Shown here: positions 27,535-35,347 of the stretch, piece by piece
How positions within the stretch are numbered: the first letter of the stretch is position 1
Layout: every line of letters starts with the position of its first letter
Assembly: GCF_015674855.1 (NCBI RefSeq)
Contig: NZ_JADMLG010000002.1
Span: 310,001 to 374,000 of the forward strand
Reading direction: 5' to 3'
DNA from: Nocardia bovistercoris
GTDB lineage: Bacteria; Actinomycetota; Actinomycetes; Mycobacteriales; Mycobacteriaceae
Length of the DNA: 64,000 nucleotides
Made by a program: the position numbers and the translations under genes
The notes under the pieces: generated by a model
Databases searched by the model: none
What the model saw: only the letters and a program-made list of their open reading frames with translations
Told to the model about the DNA's origin: nothing

Positions 27535-28986
27535 GTGGCCATCACCGACATCAAGGCGTTCGCCCACCTCACGGCCGCCGATATCGAGACCCTCGGGCAC
27601 GAACTCGACTCCATCAAGCGGTCCGTCGAGCTGTCGCGAGGCGAGCGGGACGCGAAGTACATCCGCCGCACCATCGCCGCGCAGCGCGGCCTGGAAGTCG
27701 CCGCGCGCGCGATCCTGTTCGGCAGCCGCAACCGGTGGGCCTGGCTGGCGGGCACCGCGATGCTCTCGGTGGCCAAGATCATCGAGAACATGGAACTCGG
27801 GCACAACATCAGCCACGGTCAATGGGATTGGATGAACGATCCCGAAATCCATTCCGGCACTTGGGAATGGGATCAGACCGGGCCGTCCTCGCAGTGGCGG
27901 CGCGCGCACAACTACTCGCACCACACCTACACCAACGTGCTCGGCAAGGACGAGGATCTCGGCTTCGGCATCCTGCGGATGACCCGCGACGAGCCGTGGC
28001 GTCCGCTGCACCTGGTGCAGCCGGTGGCGAATCTGGTGCTCGCCGCCAGTTTCGAGTGGGGTATCGCCCTGCACGACTGGAGTATCGAGAAGGAGTTGTC
28101 CGATACGCCGCGCTGGGAGCTGATGTCGACGCCCAACCGCGAATTCGGCCGCAAGATCGCGCGCCAGGTCGCCAAGGATTTCCTGCTGTATCCGGCGCTC
28201 ACCGGTCCGGCGTGGAAATCGACGCTGAAAGCGAACGCCACCGCGAATCTGGTTCGCAATCTGTGGGCCTACGCGGTCATCTTCTGCGGCCACTTCCCCG
28301 ACGGCGCGGAGAAGTTCACCGTCGAACAACTCGAGGACGAGACCACCGGCGAGTGGTACCTGCGCCAGATGCTCGGCAGCGCCAATTTCGAGGCGGGGCC
28401 CGCGATGGCATTCATGAGCGGCAATCTCTGCTATCAGATCGAGCACCATCTCTTCCCCGACCTGCCGAGCAATCGCTACGCCGAGATCGCGGTGCGAGTC
28501 CGCGAGTTGTGCGACAAATACGACCTGCCCTACACCACCGGTTCGCTGGGCAAACAGTATCTACTGGCCTTCCGCACCATCCACAAGCTCGCACTGCCGG
28601 ACCGCTTCCTCAAGCGCACCGCCGACGACGCCCCCGAGACCTCCTCCGAGCGCAAGTTCGCGGGCATCACACTGCCCTCGTTGCCCACCGAGCGTTGGGC
28701 CGAAACCCATTGGCGCCCCGAGAATCACCGCGTGATCCTGGACCCGGCCACCGGTCGGCGGCGCGGTCTGCGCTCGGCGCTGGCCGAGGCGAAGGTGGTG
28801 TTGCGGGAGAAGGCCGAGCGCGAGAAGCAGGTGCTGCGCGAAGCCAAGGCGGCGCTGAAGGAGAAGGCGCAGCAGGAGAAGGAGTTGCTGCGCGAGGCGG
28901 GCGCCGCCCTCCAGGAACGCGCGCGCAGCGAGCAGGCGACCCGTCGGCACAAGAGGTCACTTCGCCGCATCCGGCGAATCCGCTGA
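27535..28986 (+). CDS. membrane fatty-acyl-CoA delta-9 desaturase (DesA3-like) with coiled-coil tail
   Basis: A 483-residue membrane di-iron desaturase. The three His boxes are HNISH (GHNISHGQWDWM), HNYSHH (YSHHTYTN) and QIEHHLFPDLP; hydrophobic membrane segments lie between them. It should introduce a cis double bond in saturated acyl-CoA, receiving electrons from the reductase just upstream. Residues from about 413 form a Lys/Glu/Ala heptad-rich tail (LREKAEREKQVLREAKAALK and repeats) ending in RRHKRSLRRIRRIR; the tail is absent from its downstream paralogue. GTG 27535 follows AGAGAAGGGA. Confidence 0.9.
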   Translation: MAITDIKAFAHLTAADIETLGHELDSIKRSVELSRGERDAKYIRRTIAAQRGLEVAARAILFGSRNRWAWLAGTAMLSVAKIIENMELGHNISHGQWDWMNDPEIHSGTWEWDQTGPSSQWRRAHNYSHHTYTNVLGKDEDLGFGILRMTRDEPWRPLHLVQPVANLVLAASFEWGIALHDWSIEKELSDTPRWELMSTPNREFGRKIARQVAKDFLLYPALTGPAWKSTLKANATANLVRNLWAYAVIFCGHFPDGAEKFTVEQLEDETTGEWYLRQMLGSANFEAGPAMAFMSGNLCYQIEHHLFPDLPSNRYAEIAVRVRELCDKYDLPYTTGSLGKQYLLAFRTIHKLALPDRFLKRTADDAPETSSERKFAGITLPSLPTERWAETHWRPENHRVILDPATGRRRGLRSALAEAKVVLREKAEREKQVLREAKAALKEKAQQEKELLREAGAALQERARSEQATRRHKRSLRRIRRIR

Positions 28987-29080
28987 TCCGTCGGGTGGAC
29001 GGCGTCCGCCGGGTCGCTTAGCATTCTTCGAGCGACCGCACAATGCGGTGATCGCCACATCTCCGTCCGCACCCACGCAA

Positions 29081-29102
29081 CCTACGGTTCCGTAACTTAC
29101 GG
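29081..29102 (+). promoter_or_regulatory. candidate operator with three TACGG/CCGTA half-sites
   Basis: CCTACGGTTCCGTAAC (29081-29096) overlaps a second perfect dyad CCGTAA-C-TTACGG (29090-29102). It covers the region just upstream of the -10 element at 29103, an ideal place for a repressor. Confidence 0.65.
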
Positions 29103-29108
29103 TAGTGT
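29103..29108 (+). promoter_or_regulatory. leaderless -10 element TAGTGT
   Basis: TAGTGT ends 7 nt before the ATG at 29116. Confidence 0.6.
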
Positions 29109-29115
29109 AACCACC

Positions 29116-30366
29116 ATGGCTATTTCGGACGTCAAGGAGTACGCGCACCTCACCGAGGTCGATGTGGAGGCGCTCGGTGCGGAGTTCGACGCGATAAGGC
29201 GGGAGATCGAATCCTCCCGCGGCGCGAAGGACGCACGCTACATCCGCAATGTCGTCCGACTGCAGCGCACCCTCGAAATCAGCGGGCGCGCGGTACTTTT
29301 CGCCAGTTTCCTGCCGCCAGCGTGGCTGGCGGGGGTGGCCATGCTCGGCACCGCCAAGATCATCGAGAACATGGAGATCGGGCACAATGTCATGCACGGC
29401 CAATGGGATTGGATGAACGATCCCGAAATCCACTCCAGCACCTGGGAATGGGACAACACCGGCCCCGCCAAGCACTGGAAGCAGACCCACAACTACCTGC
29501 ACCACAAGTACACCAATGTGCTCGGCATGGACGACGACATCGGCTACGGCCTGCTGCGGGTGACCCGCGACCAGCGCTGGAAGCCGTTCAACCTCGGCAA
29601 TCCCGCCTACAACCTGCTGCTGCAGATGTTCTTCGAATACGGCGTCGCCATCCAGCACATGGAACTGGGCAAACTCGCCGCGGGCCGGTATCCGAAAGGC
29701 TCGCCCGCCCGCGCCGAATTCGACCGCAAGCGCGGTGAGGTGCTCGCCAAGATCGGCAAACAGGTCGGCAAGGACTACCTGCTCTTCCCGCTGCTGACCG
29801 GCCCCGCGTTCCTGTCCACGCTCACCGCCAACCTGGCCGCGAACATCGTGCGCAACGTGTGGACCAACGCGGTCATCTTCTGCGGCCACTTCCCCGACGG
29901 CGCCGAGAAATTCACCAAGGCCGACATCGACGGCGAAACCAAGGCCGAATGGTATCTGCGCCAGATGCTCGGCAGCGCCAACATCTCCGGCGGCCCGGTG
30001 ATGCACTTCATGACCGGCAACCTCAGCCACCAGATCGAACACCACCTGTTCCCCGACCTGCCGAGCAACCGGTACGCCGACATCGCGGTGCGGGTGCGCG
30101 AACTTGCCGAGAAATACGACCTGCCCTACACCACCGGTTCGCTGCCGGTGCAGTACTTCAAGGCGTGGCGCACCATCATGAAACTGGCGCTGCCCAACAA
30201 GTACCTGCGCCACACCGCCGACGACGCCCCCGAGACCGCCTCGGAGCGCAAATTCGGCGGAGCCACCGCCCCCAGCTTCGACCCGGTGACCGGCAAACGC
30301 CGCGGCCTGCGCACCGCACTGGCCGAAGGCCGCCGCCGCATCGCCCGCGCGGTACCCATCGGCTGA
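29116..30366 (+). CDS. second fatty-acyl-CoA desaturase (DesA3 paralogue)
   Basis: A 416-residue paralogue of the gene 130 nt upstream, with His boxes HNVMH (GHNVMHGQWDWM), HNYLHH (YLHHKYTN) and QIEHHLFPDLP, and nearly identical stretches such as MLGSANISGGPVMHFMTGNL. It lacks the coiled-coil tail and ends soon after the catalytic domain. It has its own leaderless promoter and an operator-like dyad, so it can be expressed independently of the reductase operon. The length is close to mycobacterial DesA3. A recent tandem duplication followed by regulatory divergence is the simplest history. Confidence 0.9.
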   Translation: MAISDVKEYAHLTEVDVEALGAEFDAIRREIESSRGAKDARYIRNVVRLQRTLEISGRAVLFASFLPPAWLAGVAMLGTAKIIENMEIGHNVMHGQWDWMNDPEIHSSTWEWDNTGPAKHWKQTHNYLHHKYTNVLGMDDDIGYGLLRVTRDQRWKPFNLGNPAYNLLLQMFFEYGVAIQHMELGKLAAGRYPKGSPARAEFDRKRGEVLAKIGKQVGKDYLLFPLLTGPAFLSTLTANLAANIVRNVWTNAVIFCGHFPDGAEKFTKADIDGETKAEWYLRQMLGSANISGGPVMHFMTGNLSHQIEHHLFPDLPSNRYADIAVRVRELAEKYDLPYTTGSLPVQYFKAWRTIMKLALPNKYLRHTADDAPETASERKFGGATAPSFDPVTGKRRGLRTALAEGRRRIARAVPIG

Positions 30367-30401
30367 AGTCCCGCGCACCCGAGGTGATTGACTCGGGACC
30401 C

Positions 30402-31064
30402 ATGTGTGCCGATCAGATGAGCGTCTACGAGGCGATCCGCATCCGCCGCGACGTGCGCGCGGAATTCACCGGAGACCTCGTGGACGAGGCGACCCTGTGG
30501 CGAATCCTCGACGCCGCGCACCGCGCCCCCAGCGTCGGAAATTCCCAACCGTGGGATTTCGTGGTCGTGCGCGACCGATCGCGGCTCGACCGCTTCGCCG
30601 CCCACGTCGCCGAACAGCGCGTCGCCTTCCGCGACGCCCTGCCGCCCGACCGCGCCGAGATCTTCGATCCGATCAAGATCGAAGGCATCACCGAGAGCGG
30701 CACCGGCGTCGTCGTCACCTACGACGACACCCGGGGCGGACCCCAGATCCTCGGCCGAGCGACAGTAGCCGAAACCGGCGTCTACTCTGCCGTACTCGCC
30801 ATCCAGAACCTGTGGCTCGCGGCCACCGCCGAAGGAATCGGCGTCGGCTGGGTCTCCTTCTACGACCCGCCCTTCCTCTCCACCCTGATCGACCTCCCCG
30901 ACGGCATCCGCCCGGTCGCCTGGCTATGCGTAGGCCCGGTCCGAAACCTCCAACCCGTCCCCGACCTGGAACGCTTCGGCTGGCGCACCGGCCGCCCCCT
31001 CACCGAGGCCATCCACCACGAAACCTTCCGGGCGGCGCCCGTGATGGATGGTCCGTCGGCGTAG
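30402..31064 (+). CDS. bluB: 5,6-dimethylbenzimidazole synthase
   Basis: Converts FMNH2 into 5,6-dimethylbenzimidazole, the lower ligand of vitamin B12. The 220-residue protein is a nitroreductase-fold flavin destructase with IRIRRDVRAEF (FMN phosphate contact), AHRAPSVGNSQPWDFVVV, LQNLWLAATAEGIGVGWVSF-type core (IQNLWLAATAEGIGVGWVSF) and TLIDLPDGIRPVAWLCVG, which distinguish BluB from ordinary nitroreductases. It lies 35 nt after the second desaturase, leaving no room for a cobalamin riboswitch, and may be read through from it. No other B12 gene is in the window. The antisense 3' end of the toxin relic overlaps its last 140 nt. Confidence 0.85.
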   Translation: MCADQMSVYEAIRIRRDVRAEFTGDLVDEATLWRILDAAHRAPSVGNSQPWDFVVVRDRSRLDRFAAHVAEQRVAFRDALPPDRAEIFDPIKIEGITESGTGVVVTYDDTRGGPQILGRATVAETGVYSAVLAIQNLWLAATAEGIGVGWVSFYDPPFLSTLIDLPDGIRPVAWLCVGPVRNLQPVPDLERFGWRTGRPLTEAIHHETFRAAPVMDGPSA

Positions 31065-31613
31065 CGGTCCCTGGAGTTGTGTACCCGGCTTACTCGACAG
31101 CGGCCTGGGACCACCTCCGGCTGACCCCTGAAGGTTTCGGCAAGCACCGATTTCGACTTGCCCGAGGGACCAGAACCCCGATTTACGAACCGCTTCCAGG
31201 CCGCGAGCGCGTCGCATCGCCATCTTGTGGTGGGGTGGTTGGTGCACGCTGCGCTTACCTGCCCCTCCCGCGATGGCTTCGGGGACCATGATGTCCACTG
31301 GGATCCCGTCCGGACTGATCCACGCGCCGGGCTGGCGTGTCGTCGGATTGAGGACGAAGTTGGCCTTTTCCATGGCTTCGTTGATCGTCGGCTCGCCCCC
31401 GAGGTCGCGAGTATCCACGGCGACGTCGCTGTCCTTGGTGGCCTCGGCGATGGCGACATCGACTCCGCCGGTGTGTAGATAGACGGCTTGGGCACCGACC
31501 ACGATCACCACATCCCGGTGGTCGACCAAGGCTTCGAGCGCATCGAGTAGCACCGTACGTGTACGGGTGAGCAGATCGAACGGGTTGTCAATCGCGGCGC
31601 CAGGATTGTTCAT
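30924..31613 (-). pseudogene. truncated AbiEii-like nucleotidyltransferase toxin
   Basis: The frame begins at ATG 31613, overlapping the upstream AbiEi-like gene by 26 nt. Residues 1-140 look like the nucleotidyltransferase-fold partner of AbiEi-type systems: VVIVVGAQAVYLHTG, then DSDVAVDTRDLGGEP and PDGIPVDIMVPEAIAG. After MRRARGLEA (near 31190) the expected C-terminal domain is missing; the remaining 80 codons are unrelated sequence running antisense into bluB, with no hydrophobic core and high Gly/Arg content. The gene therefore appears cut off by a junction between about 31080 and 31200. The catalytic half may survive but the protein is probably inactive. Confidence 0.6.
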
Positions 31614-32682
31614 TCGTCCCCATCCAGTTGAGCAGTTCTTGTGCTTCCGAAGGTCCTCGCCCCGGTCCGGTCATCAGGTCGGCGGCCACCTGGGTCGGTG
31701 CCGCGATTCTGATGTCCTGGAACCCTTTTCCGCTTCGGGCGAAGAGAACAGGATAAGCGGGCACGGCGAGCAACACATTGGCCCCGGTATCGGTAGCGCG
31801 CAATCTCCAAGCGTCGGAGGCTGTTTCGGGGTCGGTGACGAACACCATCGCTGATCGAGGCGGTGCGTAGGACTGCCACGTCGCAGCGGCGACCGAACCT
31901 GTAACCGCGTAGTCGGTGACGCCGGCGAGACGGATGTCGTCCAAGAACGCGGGCAGGCCACGCGGCGCTATCCATCGCGTGATGGTGTTCGTGTGCAGGA
32001 ACTGGTAGTCCTCGCTCCAACGACGTAGCAGCGCTACCCAATCCGGGACGACCACACCGTTCGACCGACGGATGATCAGGGCTTCCTGTTCGAGAAACTT
32101 CAGCACTCGATAGGCCGAACCGGTCGAGACTTCCGCAGCCTCGACGAGATGGCGGATCTTCCACGGTCCGCGGAAATCGAGCAGCGCACGGACGACTTTC
32201 GCGGCCGGTTCTCCATTGAGGGTGTCGCGCGGACGTCCAGGGCCGCGCCACGGGTCGGTTTCAGCGCCGACCGCCGAAAGGAACAGGGCCGCCTCGTCAG
32301 CGCGCACCATCAGGTTGCCGGTCGCATCCACGTAGGAGAGGCCCGTTTTTCGAAGGAGTTGCTGCGTCGAAACGGACAGATGCCGCGCGACCAAGAGGCC
32401 GATGCTCCCAGGATGCCGCGAAGTGGCGGTGGTGAGTTGTTCGCTCAACCGGTGGACGTCCTGCGGACGCACGATGTTCTTGGCTTCGACGAACATGACC
32501 AGGACGAGCCCATTCGGCGCGGTCAGCCTGATTTCCGCGTCGTAGAGGCGGGCGCCGGGGCGGGCAGGCGGTTCGCCGATCGACAGATCCCAGGTCCGTG
32601 GCAACCGTTCCCGGATGGCGTTCGCGGCAGCGGTGATCGCCTCGCGTTCGTTTCTGGGCGACTCGAGCTCCTTACCAGGCAT
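31588..32682 (-). CDS. AbiEi-like antitoxin/regulator with PD-(D/E)XK-like N-terminus
   Basis: A 364-residue protein. The first 100 residues read YDAEIRLTAPNG...VMFVEAKN, a D-x(n)-E-x-K pattern like a restriction-nuclease fold; residues 150-230 contain a winged helix (WKIRHLVEAAEVSTGSAYRV); the last 120 residues (TNTITRWIAPRGLPAFLDDI, then ADLMTGPGRGPSEA) resemble the C-terminal part of AbiEi-type antitoxins. The stop overlaps the truncated toxin, showing a two-gene operon. A TATTAT -10 lies 6 nt before ATG 32682. If the toxin is dead, this gene may persist as an autorepressor. Assignment rests on remembered family resemblance. Confidence 0.6.
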   Translation of the reverse strand: MPGKELESPRNEREAITAAANAIRERLPRTWDLSIGEPPARPGARLYDAEIRLTAPNGLVLVMFVEAKNIVRPQDVHRLSEQLTTATSRHPGSIGLLVARHLSVSTQQLLRKTGLSYVDATGNLMVRADEAALFLSAVGAETDPWRGPGRPRDTLNGEPAAKVVRALLDFRGPWKIRHLVEAAEVSTGSAYRVLKFLEQEALIIRRSNGVVVPDWVALLRRWSEDYQFLHTNTITRWIAPRGLPAFLDDIRLAGVTDYAVTGSVAAATWQSYAPPRSAMVFVTDPETASDAWRLRATDTGANVLLAVPAYPVLFARSGKGFQDIRIAAPTQVAADLMTGPGRGPSEAQELLNWMGTNEQSWRRD

Positions 32683-32783
32683 GTTCGGATAATACCCCTA
32701 TTCCGCACCACACGGAGAACCTAGATTGTTGATACAAAGTTATACTTTGCACATACTTCGTGGATAGTTGCTATTATAGTTTT
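32683..32783. promoter_or_regulatory. AT-rich divergent promoter region with palindrome
   Basis: Two leaderless TATTAT elements face apart: minus strand 32694-32689 (6 nt before 32682) and plus strand 32772-32777 (6 nt before 32784). Between them CAAAG-TTATA-CTTTG at 32735-32749 is a perfect inverted repeat that could control both genes. The segment is far more AT-rich than the genome, suggesting acquired DNA. Confidence 0.55.
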
Positions 32784-33278
32784 ATGAGCGATGCCGAGAA
32801 CGCTGTCGTAGTCTTCACCGGGAAGAGCTTCGAGAAGATCTTGCGCGAAGGGGGCTCCCAGGCATGGAAGCTCGACCCCTCGCGCGCCAAGAAGTGCGAA
32901 TGGCTCGTCTGCACCCAGAACGCCCACAACTACGAGGATTACGCCGACGGCGTCGCCCCGCACCGCAGCGCGTTCCTCATCGGACGGATCTCTCGCGTCA
33001 GCCCCGCCACCGACCCCGGAGTCGAAGACCGCTGGCTGGTCGAGATCGGCGAGTACGCTCCACTCGCCCAGCCCGAAGTGTGGGGCGGCGACCGCAACCC
33101 AGTTCGCTATACCACTCTCGATGCCTTGGGTATCGACCTGGAAGGGGTGAAGTTTCAAAAATTGGAACGCGAGACCACCTCCGCGGCGGCCGGACTCACG
33201 ATCGCGCAGGCGAAGGCCGGGCTCGCGGCGACCTACGGCGTCTCCGTCGACTCCATCGAGATCGTGATCCGCGGATGA
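32784..33278 (+). CDS. unknown protein of the accessory island
   Basis: A 164-residue soluble protein that I cannot assign. The central part (RAKKCEWLVCTQNAHNYEDY, then HRSAFLIGRISRVSPA) looks like a compact beta-rich domain; the last 30 residues (GLTIAQAKAGLAATYGVSVD) form a helical module like those appended to small regulatory or stress proteins. ATG 32784 is supported by the TATTAT element 6 nt upstream. It is divergent from the AbiEi-like gene and followed by two large hairpins. An immunity or anti-phage role is possible from context only. Confidence 0.55.
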   Translation: MSDAENAVVVFTGKSFEKILREGGSQAWKLDPSRAKKCEWLVCTQNAHNYEDYADGVAPHRSAFLIGRISRVSPATDPGVEDRWLVEIGEYAPLAQPEVWGGDRNPVRYTTLDALGIDLEGVKFQKLERETTSAAAGLTIAQAKAGLAATYGVSVDSIEIVIRG

Positions 33279-33359
33279 ACGAGGAATCCTGATCTCGCCG
33301 GACGAGCGCGCAGGCGGACTCCCAGCTGATCCTGAAAGAATTGGTGAGCAACGAGATTC

Positions 33360-33427
33360 GGGGAGCTCAGCGATCCCCTCCGAATCCGCTGAGCTCCCCT
33401 GCCCGCCACGCGCCGTTGCGTGGCGGG
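33360..33427. terminator. two adjacent strong stem-loops
   Basis: First stem: GGGGAGCTCAGCG (33360) with exact complement at 33387, 14-nt loop. Second stem: CCCGCCACGC (33402) with exact complement at 33418, 6-nt loop. Only 2 nt separate them. They may terminate the 32784 transcript or form a structured RNA. Confidence 0.6.
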
Positions 33428-33471
33428 TCGGCGCCGTCCCGGTGAATGCCCCTGCTCACCCCCGGAAACCC

Positions 33472-33538
33472 GCTTGGGCACTTGCTTGGGCACCGCCGAA
33501 ACAGTAGCAATATTTCTACGAACTTTTCAAACTGTTTC
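33472..33538 (+). promoter_or_regulatory. repeats and dyad in the XRE-cassette promoter
   Basis: GCTTGGGCAC is repeated at 33472 and 33484 (12-nt period). GAAACAGT at 33498 pairs with ACTGTTTC at 33531, arms centred 33 bp apart (three helical turns), enclosing AT-rich sequence. The layout suits cooperative binding by the downstream XRE protein. Confidence 0.45.
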
Positions 33539-33584
33539 TATCAACTTGTCATTGATCTGGCTGCGCTCTACGATGAGGCCCACT

Positions 33585-34274
33585 ATGCAGAGCACTTCGG
33601 AGCTGTCGCGGCAGAAGCGCTTCGGCCGGATCATCAAGGAACGCCGGGACGAACTCGGCCTCACTCAGATGCAGATCGGCGACCTCGGGGGACCGTCGGC
33701 TCCGACGATCAGGAAGATCGAAGACGGGGAAGCCGCGATCAGTGTCCATACGCTGAACAAACTCGACGCGCCGCTGCGGTGGCGGCCGGGCAGTGCGGCG
33801 CGCACCTATGCCGGTGGCAGCCCCACCGAGGAGCGGGTGGAACCCGTCGTCGAGGACGCGTCGGTGGTCTCGGGACCGGATTCGATACGCTTCGAACTCT
33901 CCGACCTGACCGCGCTGCTCGCCGCCTCGGGGCGGCTCAACGACGCCGTGGAACGCGGGCACACCGCCGAACCGCACGTGGTCGCGGCCGTCGCCGACCT
34001 CAACGGCGTGGTGTCACGGCTGTCCGCCAGATATGCCACCGCGATGCTGGAACGCAACGGCGGCCCTGGGCGGGATCTGCATCCGCTGGTCGAGATGGCC
34101 TTCGCGCACCTACTCGAGGTGCCCGCCGAGGTGAGTGATTCCGCCGAGATCGAAGAGCGTCGCTATCGGCGCTGGTTGGCAAGTCGCGTCACCGATATCG
34201 ACGCGAGTACGGAGGCCCGATTCCGGAGCCGATGGCTGGCCGCCAACGGTTCGCCACGCAACGGGAGACAGTGA
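33585..34274 (+). CDS. XRE-family helix-turn-helix regulator
   Basis: A 229-residue protein with an N-terminal lambda-repressor-like domain (residues 8-66: RFGRIIKERRDELGLTQMQI, then PTIRKIEDGEAAISVHTLNK), followed by an all-helical region of about 150 residues without known motifs. ATG 33585 follows GAGG at 7 nt; ATG 33573 would add four residues but lacks a ribosome-binding site. Its stop is 1 nt from the next start, forming a three-gene unit with another small DNA-binding-like protein and an ImmA/IrrE protease, the usual architecture of protease-relieved repressors. Confidence 0.75.
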   Translation: MQSTSELSRQKRFGRIIKERRDELGLTQMQIGDLGGPSAPTIRKIEDGEAAISVHTLNKLDAPLRWRPGSAARTYAGGSPTEERVEPVVEDASVVSGPDSIRFELSDLTALLAASGRLNDAVERGHTAEPHVVAAVADLNGVVSRLSARYATAMLERNGGPGRDLHPLVEMAFAHLLEVPAEVSDSAEIEERRYRRWLASRVTDIDASTEARFRSRWLAANGSPRNGRQ

Positions 34275-34275
34275 G

Positions 34276-34713
34276 ATGGTGGTGGAGATGTCCGACGATC
34301 CGATCGCGCGCGACCGGCTGAAACTCAGTCGCAAGATCAACCGGTTGTTCGAGACCATGCATCCGCGCTCGGCGCCGGAACGCAGCACCGCCTCGGTGGC
34401 CGAACAGGTCAGCGCGGCCATGCGGCGCACGGTGCCCGCCCAGCACATCGACCGGATGCGGGCGGGCGGATACGACGAGCACGGCGCCGACACCGAACTG
34501 CTCGCCGCCATCGCGGGATGCTTCGGCGTCAAACCCGACTACCTCACCACCACCGGCGCCGCCGCCGTCGCCATCGACCGCGAACTCGAACTGCTCGCCA
34601 CCATGCGCGACGCGAATGTCGCGAGTATCGCTCTGCGCGGCTCCGACGTCGACCCGGCGCGGCTCGCGGATCTCATCGAGAGCACCGAGCGACTCGGACC
34701 TCCGAGTCGGTAA
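34276..34713 (+). CDS. small XRE-like protein of the ImmA/IrrE cassette
   Basis: A 145-residue protein. KLSRKINRLFETMHPRSAPE and EQVSAAMRRTVPAQHIDRMR, followed by ELLAAIAGCFGVKPDYL, show the pattern of an actinobacterial XRE-like domain (the last part resembles the end of a HTH plus the Y-L hallmark). The remainder is helical. In this family it usually accompanies an ImmA/IrrE protease. GGGAGACAGTGAG precedes ATG 34276, and an ATG at 34288 is an alternative start. Confidence 0.6.
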   Translation: MVVEMSDDPIARDRLKLSRKINRLFETMHPRSAPERSTASVAEQVSAAMRRTVPAQHIDRMRAGGYDEHGADTELLAAIAGCFGVKPDYLTTTGAAAVAIDRELELLATMRDANVASIALRGSDVDPARLADLIESTERLGPPSR

Positions 34714-34766
34714 CATCGCTACCTACACGGGAGGGATCCCAGAGCTGCTGTAGGAGATCGCGTCGC

Positions 34767-35294
34767 ATGGCCGGACTGGACACCCGATTCCGGGAGCTGT
34801 CCCGAGACCTCCCCGTTCCGCACCCGTGGAATCTGCGCGCCTATCTGGATGCCGTGGCCGAATTCCGCGGCCGCGCAATCACTTTGCAGCCGGTGGACAC
34901 CTCGGCGCTGGCGGGCGCGGGCTGCGGCACCGGCAGCGGACTGTGGATCGCCAAACAGGACAGCGATGTCATCGTCTACGGCGCCGACGCCACCGAATGG
35001 CATGCCGAGCACATCGTCGCCCACGAACTCGGCCACATGCTGCTCGGCCACGGACCCGACCCGACCGCCGATGACGCGCCGACCAGGGCCGCGAGCGCAC
35101 TCGACGTGGTCAGTGAACTACTGCCATCGATCAGTCCGGAATCCATTCGCCACGTCCTCGGCCGCACCGACTACGGCAGCGCGCGCGAACGCGACGCCGA
35201 AACCTTCGCCGATCTGGTGATGTTGCAGGCGGTGCGCCCGCAGCGCCGAGAGTCCTTGCTGCACAGGACATTGTTCCGCGACCGCAGGCGCTGA
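34767..35294 (+). CDS. ImmA/IrrE-family zinc metallopeptidase
   Basis: A 175-residue protease. The zinc motif HELGHMLLGHG (HExxH) follows ADATEWHAEHIVA; the downstream acidic residue region ARERDAETFADLVMLQA supplies the third ligand. Such enzymes cleave partner HTH repressors to switch on mobile elements, DNA-damage or defence genes. Here two candidate substrates precede it. ATG 34767 is preceded by TAGGAG. The cassette ends the 31-35 kb accessory island; the hpf gene is convergent with it. Confidence 0.82.
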   Translation: MAGLDTRFRELSRDLPVPHPWNLRAYLDAVAEFRGRAITLQPVDTSALAGAGCGTGSGLWIAKQDSDVIVYGADATEWHAEHIVAHELGHMLLGHGPDPTADDAPTRAASALDVVSELLPSISPESIRHVLGRTDYGSARERDAETFADLVMLQAVRPQRRESLLHRTLFRDRRR

Positions 35295-35347
35295 CCGGAT
35301 CGGCGCGAACCCGGCCGGATCGGCGTCCGGCCGGGCCGCTCAGCCGA

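Noticed and set aside
30367-30401. Possible cobalamin riboswitch before bluB
   Set aside because: Only 35 nt separate the desaturase stop from the bluB start, too short for the aptamer, and no B12-box-like sequence is visible.
31080-31200. tRNA or attachment-site remnant at the truncated toxin junction
   Set aside because: A GGTTCGTAAATC stretch vaguely resembles a T-arm, but no cloverleaf can be drawn and no flanking direct repeat or integrase was found.
31000-35300. Prophage
   Set aside because: XRE and ImmA/IrrE genes occur, but there is no integrase, terminase, capsid or lysis gene.
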